From: Microglena sp. YARC | Lineage: Eukaryota > Chlorophyta > Chlorophyceae > Chlamydomonadales > Chlamydomonadaceae | Assembly: GCA_022414725.1 (NCBI GenBank) | Contig: CM039462.1 | Location: 52,878,601-52,942,600, forward strand | Direction of reading: 5' to 3' | Length of the DNA: 64,000 bases | Shown: one piece after another, positions 1 through 9,337 of the stretch | Layout of the letters: every line of letters starts with the position of its first letter | How positions within the stretch are numbered: position 1 is the stretch's first letter | Made by a program: the position numbers and the translations under genes | The notes under the pieces: generated by a model | Told to the model about the DNA's origin: nothing | What the model saw: the letters and a program-made list of their open reading frames with translations, nothing else | Database searches by the model: none

Positions 1-16
1 GCGCGTGTACTACTGT

Positions 17-17
<1 letters not shown>

Positions 18-92
<75 letters not shown>
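18..92. repeat. Homopolymer run of about 75 G
   Basis: An uninterrupted G run. Long G or C runs recur through the window (about 8401-8447, 9298-9335, 12669-12695, 36474-36494, 58357-58392), often beside exons. Such tracts can form G-quadruplexes, and their exact length in an assembly is unreliable. Confidence 0.9.
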
Positions 93-93
<1 letters not shown>

Positions 94-164
94 ACTAGGG
101 CCGGATCTACTCTGGACTTTTTTATACATCTTCAGTGGGTGCCCTGTCGGGGAAGTATCGCAAA

Positions 165-425
165 CAGGTCATAGGCAGCGTCGCAAGCGACGCAGAACAT
201 TTGTGGAGAGCTCTGGCAACGGAACGACAGGAGGCAACAGATTGCAGCGAACCGAAGCCAGTTAGTTACGAGACAGTTGGCTTACATGTCAGGCTTCGTG
301 TCGGTCGCATGGTCGTCGGTCGCGGTCGTCGGTCGCACAAGCAAACAAACGGACAACGGGGTGGCCCCGGGTGGCCCTGCGGGATCCCGCTCCTCAGATG
401 GGGGGGCTCCGCTAAAACATATCCC
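165..425 (+). repeat. Dispersed repeat A with GCGTCGC/GCGACGC palindrome
   Basis: Contains GCGTCGCAAGCGACGC followed by a GTGGAGAG block, a GTTAGTTACGAGACAGTTGGC-like block, TGTCAGGCTTCG and TGTCGGTCG, then a 'gggctcc' tail. The same order of blocks occurs twice in tandem at 41465-41870, in reverse complement at 53480-53690, and as a tail fragment at about 10320-10372. It has no coding capacity; short open frames here are incidental. It is probably a non-autonomous element, class unknown. Confidence 0.7.
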
Positions 426-429
426 AGGT

Positions 430-1255
430 ACGGCTGAAACAGCAGCACCAAATATTGGCCCCAACATGGCTTAAAAGGCCGACATCGGGCGAGATCATGT
501 TTTTTTACTTCATCGAGCCAACGATTGCATTTTCGATTTTGAAACACATACCGCCACAATGCTCAGATTAGAGCTGGTAAGAATTTTGAAAGGCCCGTAT
601 TCGGAATACAGACTACAAAGAGCAAATATCGTATATTTTGCCCCCCGACAGCCCCCAATGTGCACAATTATCATGCTTCAGGAGTCTTACTCAAGTCAGA
701 TACACAATCCCTGTTGCAGGTCACTACTTTGAACCCTCCCAGCATATTATACCCCAGTGGATTTGGTTAAGAAGTTCAGGAGGTAAAACCAAATGGGAGA
801 TTTGACCTGCACAAGTACCATAGCAGGCCATTTCCAGGCCTTGCAGGCTGGCATACCGACCCGCAGCAGTCGGGACGAGGGGTAGAATCGCGCAGTTTTA
901 GATAATTGAACTTGACACAATGTGATGGATGGTACAATTTTATGGCGATTGGTCGATTCCCTGGCTCGATCTGTGCTCTGTGGAGCTCGCGGCAGTTACT
1001 TACGCATGTACCCTCGGCACTTTCGGGCAGCTTTCGCCAGAAAGCGTGGCAGGACGTGAAACGACAATGTCAACGCCGGAATCGCTTCGTATTTGCTTTT
1101 CACAGAGACATAAGAAAAGAAAGAATCAAACTTTGGTCCGGGCCCCCCGAAGCTACCCGCCCCCGGGCCCGCCCCCGCACTCACACACACGGTTCGACCT
1201 GCCATTCGGTCAACCGCCAACCGGCAACCGTCGCCCCCACTCTCCCAACCGTTTC
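430..1255. other. No gene recognised
   Basis: Between dispersed repeat A and the minus-strand exon I see no convincing exon, RNA gene or array. This stretch would be intron or downstream sequence of the minus-strand gene that starts at 1555. A GC-rich pyrimidine-like stretch at 1140-1180 lies just inside that intron. Confidence 0.4.
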
Positions 1256-1261
1256 CCGCAC

Positions 1262-1555
1262 CTGCGCCCAAGGCCGGTCCAGCGAGCCGTGCGACAGCGA
1301 GCGCGCTTCATCCCACCAGACGTTGTTGTCCTCCACGAATTCCTCCATGTCGCAGGGGTGGTGGGGTGGGGAACCGCAGTCAGGGTGGGGCAAGTCCAGG
1401 AGTGCCTGGGTACCGTGGCTGGGGAAAGCGTGAGGATCGGGGGACAGAGGTTGTGAAGGGGAATGCGTCATCGACACAGCGTCGGTGTGGGGTAGCGTCA
1501 GTGGGGTGTAATATTCAACGTGTTCAGCGTCCGAATCCCAGAAGTCGAGATCCAT
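1262..1555 (-). CDS. First coding exon of an unidentified gene (98 codons)
   Basis: The open frame starts with ATG at 1555-1553 and encodes an acidic, Pro/His/Ser-rich N-terminus beginning MDLDFWDSDAEHVEYY. It continues through a second acidic patch (MEEFVEDNNVWWDEA) and ends in DRPWAQ, followed directly by GTGCGG, a donor of the same kind as the ubiquilin exon C donor (GTGCGA). A TATA box lies 32 nt upstream of the ATG. Acidic tryptophan/phenylalanine patches occur in activation domains, but no DNA-binding domain is visible, so no function is proposed. Downstream exons would lie leftwards, at or beyond the window edge; I could not find them. Confidence 0.5.
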
Positions 1556-1586
1556 TCGGAATGTTTGGGGAGAGAACTACGAGCGG

Positions 1587-1592
1587 TTTATA
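1587..1592 (-). promoter_or_regulatory. TATA box for the minus-strand gene at 1555
   Basis: TATAAA reads on the minus strand 32 nt upstream of the ATG. At normal TATA-to-start spacing the 5' UTR would be only a few bases long, so either the UTR is very short or this is a chance AT match. Confidence 0.4.
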
Positions 1593-1889
1593 TTAAGGTA
1601 TCTTGGCAGTACAGCGTACCACACGCCAGCTGAGTGGTGAAAACACGGTTTTGTGACAGCTCGCCCCCCGCCCGGTGGACCGGATGGGCCGGCTGAACCG
1701 CGTGAGATACCACGTGCATGTAGAGGTTCAGTGCGTTTCTTACACACGTCCTTTACCCTGGGCTGATACTGGGCAGTGTGGGGGGTGTGTTGCAGGTGTT
1801 TTTGGCTGTACCCACGCAACTGCTCAACCACCCCCTATTTTTTTACCTATGCCGTGGTTTCTTTTAAAACGTTCATTTTGAATAACTTA

Positions 1890-1998
1890 TTGAAGAAGCT
1901 GCTTTCAATTGCAGAAGTTTGTGAGCACAGTGCAGCAGGGTTGTTCAGGACGCTACGTCCTGCGTAGCAAACGCAACATCGGAGAGTCCGTTGCATCC
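1890..1998 (+). repeat. Left 109-bp direct repeat flanking the LINE
   Basis: Matches 3168-3276 over 109 positions with four substitutions counted by eye. The two copies bracket the truncated LINE exactly, so they look like an unusually long target-site duplication. Insertion into a pre-existing tandem repeat is the alternative. Confidence 0.75.
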
Positions 1999-3165
1999 CC
2001 ATATCTCACTCAGGAATCGTAGGGAATGACAAGGCAGGCGCGCTCGCGAAAGAAGCGACGGCAGGATACAATGTAATTGGACCAGTGAGAACAGGGGGAA
2101 ATGCGCACCTCAACATGAATTGGCCGTCTGTCCAGCCCGCCAAATCTATTAATGGGGACCAGCCCCCCGGCACCCGGCCAACAATCTCACCAAGGGTATC
2201 AAGGCTAACCTCCCCACCCTCCTGCACACTGGGCATGCCAACACCACGGGCATATACTCCTCCATGTGGGAGCAATCCAACCTCTTCCTCCTCCCTCAGG
2301 CTAGTAATCGTTTCTGGCAATACACCGACATCAAATGGTGGCAAAAAATACAAATCCACAAGGCTAGGTGGGGACGCTTATGGACTAGGAAACTGGCGTA
2401 CAGATACAAACGCCCCTATGGTACCAGCACTAGCCCCCCCTCTGATGATAACTGCCCTCTTTGTCGCAAAGCACAGGACGGAGCTGGCCATATTCTTGCT
2501 GGCTGCAGCCACCCTGTCTTCAAAGAAATGTATATTAACAGACATAATAAGGCAGTCCAACTCATCCAAAAGGCAGTAGCCAAAGGAGCTCTGGGGGCTC
2601 TCCCCATGTACGGTACATGGATGCAGGCACTTGTGAAGCGACCTCCGACATTCCCACAAGACCCCCAACCACCCTCAAACCCCCTGATCTTCCCCAAGCC
2701 ATATGGGATAAATACAGGCCTGATCTCCTCCTCATTGACGACGAATCCAAACCAAGAAAAGCCTACCTAGTTGAACTGGGCTACTGCTCAGACACTAACC
2801 ACCACATCAAATTCCAGGAAAAGAGCATTCAGCATAAGGAGCTCCAACGTATACTTCAACAACAAGGATTCCTTGTCCACTACTTAATCTTCACCATAGG
2901 TACCACTGGTACCATACCAATAACAACTATTACCAATCTCTCCACCTTAGGGATCAGTCGCGAACACGTAGACAAACTCATCTCTAAGCTACACAGAGAA
3001 TCTATCGCCTCCTGTACCAGCATTCTTGCCCCACGTTGCATGAAGGAGTTCCTCCCGCCCGGAGGGTGACACTTACTATGTCTGCCATGGTGACTTTCCC
3101 CAGCTGCGGCGTATGGGAGGGTCCCCTTAACACCACGCCCCTCCAGGCGTTATCTTTTTTTTTAT
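1999..3165 (+). mobile_element. 5'-truncated, frameshifted non-LTR retrotransposon (LINE) 3' end
   Basis: The left end reads as the tail of an RNase H domain (GND-KA-ALAKEAT from 2022). Further on, in another frame, is the zinc knuckle CPLCRKAQDGAGHILAGC from about 2453, typical of the region after LINE reverse transcriptase. A third frame from about 2635 encodes RPDLLLIDDE...AYLVELGYCSD...KF.EKS..QH, which resembles the C-terminal nuclease-like segment of some LINEs, and stops near 3068. At least two frameshifts separate the pieces, and the RT core is missing, so it is dead. It ends in a short 3' UTR whose last ~40 bp match the SINE tails in this window, followed by a T run. It lies between 109-bp direct repeats. 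Confidence 0.75.
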
Positions 3166-3167
3166 AA

Positions 3168-3276
3168 TTGAAGAAGCTGCTTTCAATTACAGAAGTTTGT
3201 GAGCACAGTGCAGCAGGGTTGTTCAGGACGCTGCGTCCTGCGTAGCAGACGCAACGTCGGAGAGTCCGTTGCATCC
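3168..3276 (+). repeat. Right 109-bp direct repeat flanking the LINE
   Basis: Partner of 1890-1998. It continues without a break into the left arm of a larger fold-back repeat, so the LINE apparently landed inside that repeat. Confidence 0.75.
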
Positions 3277-3440
3277 TGAGACGCAACATGGGGAGGGTCC
3301 GCTGCGTCGCAGGACACCAGCTATGGGTCAGTTATGGGTTGGTTATGGGTCGGTTGCGTCTCAGGACGCAGGCTGTAAAATTGGTTGCATCTCAGGCAGC
3401 AGAGCTAGGGGTCCTCCTGAAGTTCCCTGCTGTGCAGCCT
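3216..3440 (+). repeat. Left arm of a large inverted repeat
   Basis: The block GGTTGTTCAGGACGCTGCGT... through TTGGTTGCATCTCAGGCAGC and AGAGCTAGGGGTCCTCCTGA reappears in reverse complement at 4147-4318, with gaps. Arms of roughly 170-220 bp around a ~700-bp centre that holds a SINE suggest a fold-back element. Confidence 0.65.
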
Positions 3441-3509
3441 TGAAGGCTGCTTTGATTTGAATTGATTCTGTTCCTACCGAAGTCGGCTAGCGGACTTCAA
3501 GGCTGGAGC

Positions 3510-3712
3510 CATGCAACCAAATTCAAGGTATTGAAGGCTCGTTGAACCGATTCGAACCCCTACGGGTGCGCTTTACTGTCCGCAGTCGCTGTCAACCGCC
3601 ATGTTAACTTTGTCAAGGTAAAGTAGCAGCCCCGTTATCTGCCCTCGTAAGACGGAGCTCTCTTAATACAGGTACCACGCCCCACCAGACGTCCTCATTA
3701 CTTTTTTCTTGA
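3510..3712 (+). mobile_element. SINE copy, tRNA-derived type, 3' part well preserved
   Basis: Carries a degenerate B box (GATTCGAACCCC at 3550-3561), then GTCGCTGTCAACCGCCATG, GCAGCCCCGTTATCTGCCC, and the tail CTTAATAC...CCACGCCCCACCAGACGTC before a T-rich end. The same module order occurs at 46150-46355, 53780-53975 and in reverse at 40385-40650. The A box is not clear here. Confidence 0.65.
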
Positions 3713-4146
3713 AGTTTAGAGCCATACCGCCATACGACCAAGTGAACCCACTCTGTTCTGCTACCTCCTGGCTTGAGAGTTCAGGAATTGTGTAGTAGTG
3801 TTTCTACAACCCACGTCCGCTCCACCTGCAGACGGTTTGCGGGCTGAAGGCTAATAGACCACACAATCAATAAAAAATCCTGACATGGGAGTTCAGGAGT
3901 ATTGCGGCGTGCAGCAAAAAATCTGGCTGGAGCCATGTAACCAAGTTCTAGTTTGAGTGTTGCAGATATTTCGTGTTTTTACAACCCATATTTACACAAT
4001 TCTTCTGCCTGCTAACGGTGAGCAGCCTGAAGGCTGGCGGACATTGTAATCGATGCAAATCCTGGCATGGGTATACCCGTAGCAAGTATGGAGCCTACAG
4101 AATCGTTTTAGAAACATGCTGAGGACAGTCTCTACGGCTGGAGGTG

Positions 4147-4318
4147 TGGACACAGGGCACTTCAGGAGGCCCCCCAGCTCTGCTGCCTGAGACACAACCA
4201 ATTGTATAGCCTGCGTCCTGCGTCGCAACGGATCCCTCCCCACTGTGCGTCCTGCGACGCAACAGACCCTTCCATGTTGCGCATGGGTCGCAGGACGCAG
4301 CGTCCTGAACAACCCTGG
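4147..4318 (-). repeat. Right arm of the large inverted repeat
   Basis: Reverse complement of much of 3216-3440, including the CTCAGGCAGCAGAGCT and GGACGCAGCGTCC blocks. The arms have diverged by indels. Confidence 0.65.
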
Positions 4319-4384
4319 CGTGGGACCATTAATGTGCAGCCCCACAAAATGTGATGCCCGTTCCATACTACCCCTATAGACTGT

Positions 4385-4935
4385 GTTACTGGAGGGTAGT
4401 GTTCGTACTTCCCATGTTAACTCTACCAGCAGACAGTGAGCAGCACGAAGGCTGATAATACAAGTAATGAAACGAACAGGCCTCGGCTTCATCCATTTCT
4501 GGATAACGAGTTCTCAAGCTGGCACACGTGAATGCTGCTACTACCGGTACTACATACTTGCAGAAATTATGACAGTATGACACCTTCATCCCCAACTGGC
4601 TCAATCCCGTGCCATTACAATTTGTACCCCGCAGTGTGGTGTATTAGCGTTTGAACTGCCCATGTTTACTCTGCCCACAGACGGTGAGCAGCCCGGAGGC
4701 TGATGATTCAAGTCATGAAACAAATAGGCCTCAGCTTAAGCCATTTCTGGACAACGAGTTCTCAAGCAGGCACACGTGAACGCTACTTCTCCTACAGACT
4801 TATCGAGTTCATGTCACCTTCATCCCCAATTGGCTAACCCCCATGCCATTACATTACGAACCCTGCAGTGTGGTGTATAAGCGTTTGAACTGCTCGTGTT
4901 TACTGCGCCCACAGACCGTGAGCAGCCCAAAGGCT
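4385..4935 (+). repeat. Tandem satellite, unit about 240 bp, 2.3 copies
   Basis: Two full units begin near 4390 and 4632 and a partial one at 4868. Shared blocks are TTTACTCTGCCCACAGAC, GGTGAGCAGCCCGGAGGCTGA, ATAGGCCTCAGCTTAAGCC and ACGAGTTCTCAAGC. The GTGAGCAGCC-GAAGGCTGA core is also the core of the 6.1-6.8 kb satellite and appears in reverse near 59805-59860. Confidence 0.7.
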
Positions 4936-5560
4936 GATTTACCATGCAACCTAACCAAAGCCAAGCCTCGACTGTAACAGACATATGTCCATCAAATTGG
5001 TCTTGAGGTTACAGTACCTTTAGTTCACTGTTTCTTTTGGGGTCTACGGGTACCAGCTTCCAGGCAGCTCCCTTTCACTGCCCTTTGGCCAAACCTAAGG
5101 CTAGCTGGTGCGTCTGAAAGCTGACGTGACATGCATTCCAATGCAGCTGCAAGCTTTGGGTTTGACCCAGTGGCTAGCTATTGGAGCTAGCAGTCATAAG
5201 TAGCCCCAAAAAGAATCAGTGCTCTAGTCTATTTGGCTACCCCTGGACCAGTGTTTCTCTTCTCAGCTAAAACAGCAGCTTCTAGGCAGATACCCTGACT
5301 GGCTATTCAGCCAAAGCTAATGCAACCTAGTGTGTCTGGAAGCTGGCAGAATCTGCTGGCCAGAACTGCTGACATCTTGGGGCTTGTGCCAGTGGCTGCC
5401 TAGAGGCTGCTGCTCGTAGCTGAAAATGAAAACTATGCCCTGGACCTTGGGCTTCAGTTCAGCTTTTTATTTGTAGGCCTTGCTGTCACAGTTGGGCAAG
5501 TCCCTTTAACCTATTTGGCCTACCTCTGGACTGGAACATACATTTGAGTAGGCAGAACAA
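4936..5560. other. Degenerate repetitive spacer, no gene
   Basis: Loose repeats of CTGGAAGCTG / TAGAAGCTGCTGC type, also seen at 20.1-20.9 kb and 54.4 kb. A block resembling CAGTCCAGGGGTAGCCAAATAGG appears at 5228-5255 and 5510-5535 and recurs at 13480-13520, 36350-36390, 53975-54025 and 61020-61055. No exon is recognised. Confidence 0.45.
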
Positions 5561-5564
5561 AACA

Positions 5565-5800
5565 TTCATACATGCCAAGTAAATCATACTTGCCTACCTG
5601 GAAACGTTGCCTACCTGGAAATCATACTTGCCTACCTGGAAATCATACTTGCATACCTGGAAACGTTGCCTACCTGGAAATCATACTTGCCTACCTGGAA
5701 GCATTGCCTACCTGGAAACCATACTTGCCTACCTGGAAACGTCCAGGTAGGCAAGTAAATCATACTTGCCTACCTGGAAACGTCCAGCATACACCTGCTC
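5565..5800 (+). repeat. Minisatellite of CTTGCCTACCTGGAAA units
   Basis: About ten units of roughly 20-24 bp built on CATACTTGCCTACCTGG. One unit is inverted, giving a perfect stem CTTGCCTACCTGG / CCAGGTAGGCAAG with a 6-base loop at about 5726-5757. Open frames across it are repeat translation. Confidence 0.85.
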
Positions 5801-6089
5801 CTCCTGGACTTATTTGACTACCCCTGAACATGGACAAGTCTTTCAACTGTCTAATCCGCTCGGTTTGCTCCATGGTTTCTCAGGGTATCGCACGGAGGAC
5901 GAATTGCACTCAGCAGACAGTTAAACTGGCGTATAGAACCAACTACTATGTCGTGGCTCACTTTTACTACGTTCTTAGTACGGGAGCGACATTCGGTATT
6001 TTTGCTGGGATGTCTGATTTGGTTTAATGACTGTTACACTTATAATTAAAACTCAATGCCTGTTGACCTACTGGGGTTGCACTGCGTCC

Positions 6090-6765
6090 TCAAGAGTGTG
6101 TTGAAGGAGTGTTTATGCCACCCATGTTGACTCCGCCCGAAGAGGATGAGCAGCCTGAAGGCTGAAGACCAAGGGTCCACTTGGTGTCACCATGGTATTG
6201 TATATAACCACCACTTTGTACTCAACTTTGGACACAAGGAGTGTTTATACCACCCATGTTGACTCTGCCCGCGGAGGATGAGCAGCCCGAAGGCTGAAGA
6301 CCAAGGGTCCACTTGGTGCCACCATGGTATTGTATATAACCACCACTTTGTACTCAACTTTTGACACAGGGAGTGTTTTTACCACCCATGTTGACTCAGC
6401 CCAAGGACGATGAGCAGCCCGAAGGCTGGAGACCAAGGATCCACTTAGTGCCACCATGGTATTGTGCATAACCACCACTTTGTACTCAACTTTTTACACA
6501 GGGAGTGTTTTTACCACCCATGTTGACTCTGCAAACGGACAATGAGCAGCCCGAAGGCTGAAGACCAAGGATCCACTTAGTGCCACCATGGTATTGTGCA
6601 TAAACACTAATGTGTACTCAACTTTGTACACAGGGAGTGTTTATACCACCAATGTTGACTCCGCCCAAGGACGATGAGCAGCATGAAGGCTGATATAATC
6701 CGACCAAGGGTCCACTTGGTGCAACCACGGTATTGTACATAACCACCACTTCGTACTCAACTTCG
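6090..6765 (+). repeat. Tandem satellite, unit about 131 bp, five copies
   Basis: Landmarks GTTGACTC(C/T)GCCC occur near 6128, 6258, 6390, 6522 and 6654, each followed by GATGAGCAGCCCGAAGGCTG, CCAAGGGTCCACTTGGTG (itself palindromic) and a TTGTACTCAAC block. It lies directly downstream of the ubiquilin 3'-end copies. No coding signal is seen. Confidence 0.85.
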
Positions 6766-6774
6766 TATACAGCA

Positions 6775-7127
6775 ATGTTGGCTGCCTCTGTTGGACTGCC
6801 TCCACCGCAGCTTAAGGGCCAGAAAGGAGGCGCTCAACTACAGCGTTCACTTTCCTGCAGGTGGCCGTCAAGGCAGCGATGTTGGACTGCCTCCTCTGCA
6901 GCTTTAGGGCCAGATAGAAGGCGCTCAACTGCAGCATTCACGTTCCCTCCGGTGGCCGCCAAGGCGGCAATGTTGGACACCTATCTTGGACTGCCTCCGC
7001 CACAGCTCAGCGCCAGACAAGAGGCGCTCAACTGCAGCGTTCACATTTCCGCCGGTGGCGGTCAAGGCGGCGATGTTGGTTTGCTATGTTGGATTGACCC
7101 CACCCGTGGGACTGCCTCCACTGCAGC
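6775..7127 (-). repeat. Three tandem copies of the ubiquilin 3' end
   Basis: Three decayed copies of the last coding part of ubiquilin ([15 protein letters not shown] plus stop) lie just beyond the true stop, spaced roughly 90-120 bp apart. The position equivalent to the stop is at about 6812, 6902 and 7006. The nearest copies keep the AACGCTGCAGTTGAGCGCC core, while the stop is altered in two. They cannot be translated from the normal message except as 3' UTR. This is the terminal-exon form of the border-copy arrays in this window. Confidence 0.8.
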
Positions 7128-7679
7128 TTAAGGGCCAGAAAGGAGGCGCTCAACTGCAGCGTTCACATTCCCGCCGGTGGCTGTCAAGGCGGCGATGTTG
7201 GTTGGCTTGTCATAGAAGCCCATGTCTTGCAATTGCTGCAGCTGAGTGGCGAACGTTGTTTCGGGGTCGGTAGGGGGAACAAGTACATCTGCACCGCCGC
7301 CCATACCCATACCGCCCATACCCCCCATTTGTTGCATCATAGCCATCATATCTGCAAGGCCGCCCCCCCCTGCAGCGTTCACATTCAACCCGCCAGCTGG
7401 GGACGCGCCTCCCGGCACTGCAGGATGAAGGCCGGGGATGCTCATCCCACCCATGCCGCCGCCACCTCCCATGGCTTGCTGCATGCGCATCATGGCTTGC
7501 ATGTTTTGGGGCTGCATCATCTGACGCATCAACTCCGGGTTGCTCATCATGGCACGTGCTGCGGGGTTGGCATCCATGACGCCCCGGACCTGTGGGTTGC
7601 TGTTGATTATGTTCTCCATGAAACCGGGCTGGGAGGCCATCGAGCTCAGCATTTGCTGCACCATGGGGTTCTCCATCAT
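7128..7679 (-). CDS. Ubiquilin exon F: second STI1 region and UBA domain, stop
   Basis: 183 codons plus TAA, after a CATGCAG acceptor. It opens [20 protein letters not shown] (STI1), runs through [18 protein letters not shown] and a Gly/Met-rich stretch ([11 protein letters not shown]), and ends in a UBA domain: [20 protein letters not shown] with [10 protein letters not shown] as the third helix. The MGF loop motif and terminal Leu-Leu are intact, so ubiquitin binding is expected. Both ends of this exon have nearby decayed copies. Confidence 0.92.
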   Translation of the reverse strand: MMENPMVQQMLSSMASQPGFMENIINSNPQVRGVMDANPAARAMMSNPELMRQMMQPQNMQAMMRMQQAMGGGGGMGGMSIPGLHPAVPGGASPAGGLNVNAAGGGGLADMMAMMQQMGGMGGMGMGGGADVLVPPTDPETTFATQLQQLQDMGFYDKPTNIAALTATGGNVNAAVERLLSGP

Positions 7680-8398
7680 CTGCATGGGACAAACAGCAAT
7701 TTAGAATACAAGCTAATTCATTGGTACCCACCATGGCTCGTGACAAGGGGTCAGCATCCATGACGCCTCTGTGTGGGTGGCTTGGTGTGTGGGGGTGGGG
7801 TGGGGGTGTGGGGGGGGGCAACCCAGGGAGGGGGCAACCCATGTATCAGTATATACAGACTGGGAGGCCATCGAGCTTAGCATTTGCTGCACCATGGGGT
7901 TCTCCATCATCTGCAGGAGACAAACAGCAATATATAATGCAAGCTTATTCAATACAAAACATTACATGCAATACATACATACAATACAAATACAATTTAA
8001 TACAGCACAATAAAAATACAATACAATTACAGGAATACAAGCTAATTCGTTGGCAACCATCATAGCTCATGACAAGGGGTTGGCATCCATGACGCCTGTG
8101 TGTGGGTGGCTTGGTGTGTGTGTGGGGTGGGGTGGCGGTGGGCAACCCAGGGAAGGGACAACCCATGTTACAGTATATACAGGCTGGGAGGCCACCTACT
8201 TCATCATTTGAGACAAACAGCAATTTAGAATACAAGCTTATTCGTTGGCAACCATCAGGCTGCCCCCCCCCTCCACCACCGAACATCCCACCCATACCCC
8301 AGATATTGGCCTAGGAAGCTGCCCAGAAGCTGCTGCTAGTGGCCCAAATAAAACACAACCGGTGTATGGCTTACCTGCACCATTGATGCCATATCAGG

Positions 8399-8448
<50 letters not shown>

Positions 8449-9294
8449 CCTCCCCTCCACCACCGAACATCCCACCCATACCCCAGATATTGGCCTAGGA
8501 AGCTGCCCAGAAGCTACTGCTAGTGGCCCAAATAAAACACAACAGGTGTAAGGCTTACCTGCACCATTAATGCCATATCAGGCTGCCCCCCCCCCCCCCC
8601 CCCCCCCTCCACCACCGAACATCCCACCCATTCCCCAGATATTGGCCCAGGAAGCTGCCCAGAAGCTGCTGCTAGTGGCCCAAATAAAACACAACCGGTG
8701 TACCTGCACCATTAATGCCATATCAGGCTGCCCCCCCCCCCCCCCCCCCCCCCGCCTCCCCTCCACCACCAAACATCCCACCCATACCCCTGATGTTGGC
8801 TCAGGAAGCTGCCCAGAAGCTGCTGCTGGGGGCCCGAATAAAACACAACCGGTGTATGGCTTACCTGCACCATTGATGCCATATCAGGCTGCCCCCCCTC
8901 CCCCACCCATCATCCCACCCTGAACCCCTAATTCTTGCTCAGAAAGCTGCCCGGAAGCTGCTGCTAGTGGCCGAAATAAAACACAACCAGTGCATGGCTT
9001 ACCTGCATCATTGATGCCATAGCAGGCTGCCCCCCCGCCCCCACCACCCCATACACCCAAAGTTGGCTCAGGAAGCTGCCCGGAAGCTGCTGCTAGTGGC
9101 CCAAATAAAACACAACGGGGTGGATGGCCTACCTGCACCATTGAGGCTATGTTAAGCTGCCCCCCCCTCCCCCCCCCACACACACCACCCATACCCCTGA
9201 AGTTTGGCTCAGAAAGCTGCCCGGAAGCTGCTGCCAGTTGCCGAAATAGAACACAACGGTTTCATGGCCTACCTGCATCATTGATGCCATATCA

Positions 9295-9337
<43 letters not shown>

